A stretch of DNA of 43,233 bases. It comes from Oscillospiraceae bacterium. Lineage in GTDB: Bacteria; Bacillota; Clostridia; Oscillospirales; Ruminococcaceae. The DNA lies in the NCBI GenBank assembly GCA_009777835.1, contig WRKZ01000008.1, forward strand, positions 1 to 43,233. The letters are read 5' to 3'. The notes below the pieces were generated by a model, which worked only from the letters and a program-made list of their open reading frames with translations, searched no databases and was not told the origin of the DNA. A program made the translations under genes and the position numbers. Positions 40,971 to 43,233 of this stretch are shown here, in pieces (within the stretch, counting starts at the first letter, position 1; every line of letters starts with the position of its first letter).

Positions 40971-41530
40971 TGACCCTGATTGGTTGAGCGTTTGTGGTGG
41001 GATGCCCCCTGTTCCCAACTGCGATTGCGCCTGCTTATGTAATCGTCGAAGCTCGGCGGCGTAGCGGCCGTTTGTGAACCTTCGCCTTTCCCGTCTTTCT
41101 CCGGCTTCTCGGATTTGTTCGCCGCTTGATTCTCGCCTTTCTCCGGCTTCTCTTCCGGGGTCTCTTCCGGTTCTTCCGTGAACTCTGTATCGAGAAATTC
41201 CGTGTCGAGAAACTCCGTGTCGAGAAAATCCATGTCGGGTTTCGTTTCGGGTTCGTTTGATTCCTCCGACGCTTTCTCCGGCAATACTTCCCCCTGACCT
41301 TCCCCCGATTCATTGCTGAACTCATCGTACATCATGTCTTCAAAACCTTCAAACGAGAATTCTTCTTCGTTCGGAATCATGGGAAGCGATTTCTCCTGCT
41401 TATTTTCGTAAACGGGAACAGGCTCCGGTTCGGGGATTGACAATCCCCCCTCGTAACCCGAACGTTTCGCCATGTTCAAGGCTTCGTTCATGTAATCGGT
41501 GATTGATTTGCTGTTGTTGGTTGGTTTCAT
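40952..41530 (-). CDS. Acidic, disordered low-complexity protein, unknown function
   Basis: The protein is 192 residues, start ATG at 41530 (AGGAGGG SD site). It opens with a short helical region (SKSITDYMNEALNMAKRSGYEGGL). The rest is rich in Glu, Pro, Ser and Lys, with three tandem LDTEF repeats (15-bp units, about 41180-41228). It ends SWEQGASHHKRSTNQGQGGKRA. The C-terminal codons cross a run of six G; the -1 frame beyond it encodes a hydrophobic tail. It follows two other small genes on the same strand (81 and 118 residues) and probably forms an operon with them. Confidence 0.78.
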   Translation of the reverse strand: MKPTNNSKSITDYMNEALNMAKRSGYEGGLSIPEPEPVPVYENKQEKSLPMIPNEEEFSFEGFEDMMYDEFSNESGEGQGEVLPEKASEESNEPETKPDMDFLDTEFLDTEFLDTEFTEEPEETPEEKPEKGENQAANKSEKPEKDGKGEGSQTAATPPSFDDYISRRNRSWEQGASHHKRSTNQGQGGKRA

Positions 41531-41567
41531 AAGAAAACCCTCCTTTTTGGCTTATATAGTTATTCTT

Positions 41568-41924
41568 TCAGAATAAATCATTCAAGATTCCGCTGTCTTT
41601 GATAAAGGGAAACAGCGAAATCATTTTTGACAGTTTGACCGCAGTATCGATTTTATGGCGGTTCTCGTTCTTGAGGTGGGGGCGCAAGGCGAACAACAGC
41701 TCGGCATTCATGTCCGGTTTGTTCATATGTGAAAATAATTCCCCCATTTTTGAAAGCATATCGAAATTGATGTTGTCGAAGCCGGCATTGAATCCGTTGT
41801 CGGAATTTTCACCCGAATCGCCGGCTTCGGCGTTATTCTCAGACGATTCACCGGAATCGCCCGGACTTTGATTGTTACCGCTCATCATCATCTGCATGAG
41901 CATTGCCATGCTTTCCATATCCAT
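41568..41924 (-). CDS. Small Met/Asn-rich protein of a clostridial family, unknown function
   Basis: The protein is 118 residues. A Met-rich start (MDMESMAMLMQMMMSG) and a disordered acidic Ser/Asn segment are followed by a helical C-terminus, NINFDMLSKMGELFSHMN, then NAELLFALRPHLKNENRHKI and KLSKMISLFPFIKDSGI. I recall similar clostridial proteins (LLLALKPHL...K...AIK...L) lying next to genes like its neighbours here, but know of no function. Its start region is duplicated at 42010-42039, with a palindromic element between the two copies, so the SD site and start codon occur twice. Confidence 0.8.
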   Translation of the reverse strand: MDMESMAMLMQMMMSGNNQSPGDSGESSENNAEAGDSGENSDNGFNAGFDNINFDMLSKMGELFSHMNKPDMNAELLFALRPHLKNENRHKIDTAVKLSKMISLFPFIKDSGILNDLF

Positions 41925-42039
41925 AAGGCGAACCTACTCTTTATCAGTGTTTAATTATGTCAAGCTCCCCTGCTCGACGGCGAAGCCGCCGACCCGCGAG
42001 CTCTTCTTTTGCTTTCCATATCCATAAGGCGAACCTACT
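41909..42039 (-). repeat. 30-bp direct repeats flanking a palindromic element
   Basis: The 30 bases at 41909-41938 are repeated without mismatch at 42010-42039. The unit spans the stop codon of the 81-residue gene and the ATG with the first codons of the 118-residue gene. Between the copies lie 71 bp with the element 41959-42013. The upstream copy keeps an ATG and opens a 21-codon decoy ORF that runs through the element. Confidence 0.85.
41959..42013 (-). repeat. 55-nt palindromic element between direct repeats
   Basis: On the minus strand: AGCAAAAGAAGAGC head, hairpin GGCGGC-ttc-GCCG and tail GGAGCTTGAC, 55 nt. It is one base longer than the copies at 5407, 24811 and 35144. Confidence 0.78.
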
Positions 42040-42280
42040 TTTTCTTTTCATTCATGTTCTTCATGAAGTTTGCCATTTCGGGGGAGTTTTTCAGCACGTC
42101 CGCAACATCGGGATTAGACACTGCATCTTTGAACTTCTTCGCCCCTTTCGGGTCCATCTTTGCCATAATCGAATCGAAGTCGCCTTTATTCAGAGCATTT
42201 TTCAACTCTTCGACCGGCATCCCGATTTTCGCACTGACCGTTTCCAGCATTTTTTCCATGTTACCGCTATTCATCTTCAT
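42035..42280 (-). CDS. Small helical protein, unknown function
   Basis: The protein is 81 residues: KMLETVSAKIGMPVEELKNALNKGDFDSIM, then PKGAKKFKDAVSNPDVADVL and NSPEMANFMKNMNEKKK at the end. It is all helical and soluble, with two short repeat-like helix-loop units (..VEELKNAL.., ..PDVADVLKN..). AAAGGG gives the SD site. It is the first gene of the minus-strand cluster that continues with the 118- and 192-residue genes. Confidence 0.8.
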   Translation of the reverse strand: MKMNSGNMEKMLETVSAKIGMPVEELKNALNKGDFDSIMAKMDPKGAKKFKDAVSNPDVADVLKNSPEMANFMKNMNEKKK

Positions 42281-42376
42281 ATCACACGCGCCCTTTCTTG
42301 ATTTGTTTTCAAACTACTCACCTCGTTTGAATTTTCATTCTGTCTCAAGTCTATGACAGATTATTGAAATTTATGA

Positions 42377-42406
42377 TTGACTTTATATATATATCTATGG
42401 TAGAAT
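42377..42406 (+). promoter_or_regulatory. Sigma-A promoter (extended -10) of the ACT gene
   Basis: TTGACT (42377-42382), 18 bp spacer, TAGAAT (42401-42406) with TG at 42398-42399. The ATG follows at 42457. Confidence 0.7.
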
Positions 42407-42456
42407 GTAATCAAGGGTCACAAAACAATCTCAAACAGGAAAGGGATAACTTGATT

Positions 42457-42726
42457 ATGCGTGCAGTGATTACAGTCACCGGAAAAGATGCGGTAGGAAT
42501 TTTAGCGAAAGTCACGGCGGCGTGCGCCGAAGCGAACGTAAACATTCTTGATATGTCGCAGACCATCATGCAGGATTTATTCGTGATGACTATGCTTGCA
42601 GATATTTCGCAGTGTAATACGGAATTCACCGAGCTTTCGGATAAACTGGCGGAATGTGGCAGAAAAATGGCAATGGAAATCCACGTAATGCACGAGGATA
42701 TTTTTAATTCCATGCACAGAATTTAA
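42457..42726 (+). CDS. ACT domain protein, UPF0237 family
   Basis: This is an 89-residue, single ACT-domain protein: MRAVITVTGKDAVGILAKVTAACAEANVNILDMSQTIMQDLFVMTMLADI, with the ligand-binding Gly of the first loop (GKDAVGI). The start was taken at the ATG at 42457 (GGAAAGGG SD site). The family is related to GcvR and presumably binds a small ligand such as an amino acid. It precedes a UPF0210 gene by 34 bp, a pairing conserved in many Firmicutes that suggests the two act together. Confidence 0.93.
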   Translation: MRAVITVTGKDAVGILAKVTAACAEANVNILDMSQTIMQDLFVMTMLADISQCNTEFTELSDKLAECGRKMAMEIHVMHEDIFNSMHRI

Positions 42727-42760
42727 TGGAAAAAGAAACTAAAGAAAAAGGCGATTTATA

Positions 42761-43233
42761 ATGCTCAACAACAATGATATTCTTGAAACTATACAGATGA
42801 TTCGTCGGGAGAATCTCGACATTCGCACCATTACGATGGGGATTTCCCTGCTTGAATGTGCCGATGCCGACGTTGACAAGGCGTGCGCCAAAGTCTACGA
42901 TAAAATCACACGGCTCGCGGAGAAACACGTTCAAACCGGTGAAGAAATCGAAAAACGCTACGGAATTCCTATTATCAACAAACGCATTTCGGTAACTCCG
43001 ATTGCGTTACTCGCCGCTTCAAGCGGGGAGCCTGTGAAATATGCCCGAACTTTGCAGAAAGCCGCCGACACTGTCGGGGTGAATTACATCGGGGGCTATT
43101 CGGCGTTGGTTCATAAGGGATTCGCCAAAGGAGACCGAGAACTGATTGAATCCCTGCCGCAGGCATTGTCCGAGACGACGAAGGTCTGTTCATCGGTCAA
43201 CATCGGTTCGACTAAAGCGGGGATTAATATGGA
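42761..43233 (+). CDS. UPF0210 (DUF711, PFL family) protein, cut by the right edge
   Basis: The first 157 residues are visible: [41 protein letters not shown], then [25 protein letters not shown] and [19 protein letters not shown], which match UPF0210. Members are about 450 residues, so roughly two thirds lie outside the window. The family resembles the glycyl radical enzyme fold by name (PFL-like) but no activity is established. AAAGGCG gives the SD site. Confidence 0.93.
   Translation, partial: MLNNNDILETIQMIRRENLDIRTITMGISLLECADADVDKACAKVYDKITRLAEKHVQTGEEIEKRYGIPIINKRISVTPIALLAASSGEPVKYARTLQKAADTVGVNYIGGYSALVHKGFAKGDRELIESLPQALSETTKVCSSVNIGSTKAGINM

Noticed and set aside
41018-41019. Independent 72-codon gene starting with TTG at 41018
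   Set aside because: No SD site and a 67-bp overlap with the acidic gene; the -1 frame continuation explains the tail better.
41180-41228. Short tandem repeats as a possible CRISPR or VNTR array
   Set aside because: The 15-bp units are in frame and encode LDTEF three times; there are no spacers.

Overview
The window looks like a stretch of chromosome from an anaerobic, low- to mid-GC Firmicute, probably class Clostridia. The reasons are strong SD sites (AGGAGG type), sigma-A promoters (TTGACA-17-TATAAT), lipobox lipoproteins, the single-chain PurL of the Clostridia/Streptococcus type, CUT1 sugar transporters without a local ATPase, and the UPF0237 + UPF0210 gene pair. Taxonomy is inferred from gene content only. 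I see no rRNA, tRNA, CRISPR array, phage module or transposase.

Layout. 3-374: tail of an unidentified gene. 470-13227: an eight-gene same-strand block behind one strong extended -10 promoter. It holds a 1003-aa solute-binding protein with extra beta-sandwich domains, a permease pair, an extracellular beta-propeller/TPR protein, a YIP1 membrane protein, an 894-aa DUF5696 protein with an EF-hand-like loop, and a second permease pair with 145-residue charged cytoplasmic extensions; it ends at a terminator. 13300-16883 (minus): heterodimeric ABC exporter. 16987-22000: hypothetical gene, mgtE, a leaderless RNHCP gene, rpmF, a small P-loop protein and pgi. 22090-25590: purL. 25605-30478: class II aldolase, malQ, an ArsC-like gene, a zinc-ribbon membrane protein and glgA. 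30644-35143: two cyclophilin lipoproteins, murA, a walJ-like hydrolase and a lipoprotein. 35328-40064: prfA, sua5, coaE, a lytic transglycosylase and an M18 aminopeptidase, tightly packed. 40107-42280 (minus): a secreted small protein and a cluster of small acidic proteins. 42457-43233: ACT protein and UPF0210 protein.

The main discoveries are these. (1) A dispersed palindromic element about 54 nt long (AGCAAAACAAGAG...hairpin...CTTGAC) occurs between genes at 5407, 35144 and 41959. A same-length copy lies inside purL on the opposite strand, begins exactly on a codon boundary and adds 18 in-frame codons to the linker before the glutaminase domain. (2) The glutaminase domain of the same PurL has lost its nucleophilic Cys (GICNGFQ is replaced by GINEGFK) and the HGEG motif. 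(3) One element copy sits between perfect 30-bp direct repeats that duplicate a gene's start region. (4) A GGGGGGC site lies where a disordered acidic protein ends and a hydrophobic tail begins in the -1 frame. (5) The eight-gene surface carbohydrate system is a coherent, poorly described unit.

Metabolically the region joins sugar capture with alpha-glucan handling (malQ, glgA, pgi). It also carries cell-envelope genes (murA, transglycosylase, cyclophilin lipoproteins) and translation genes (prfA, sua5, rpmF).
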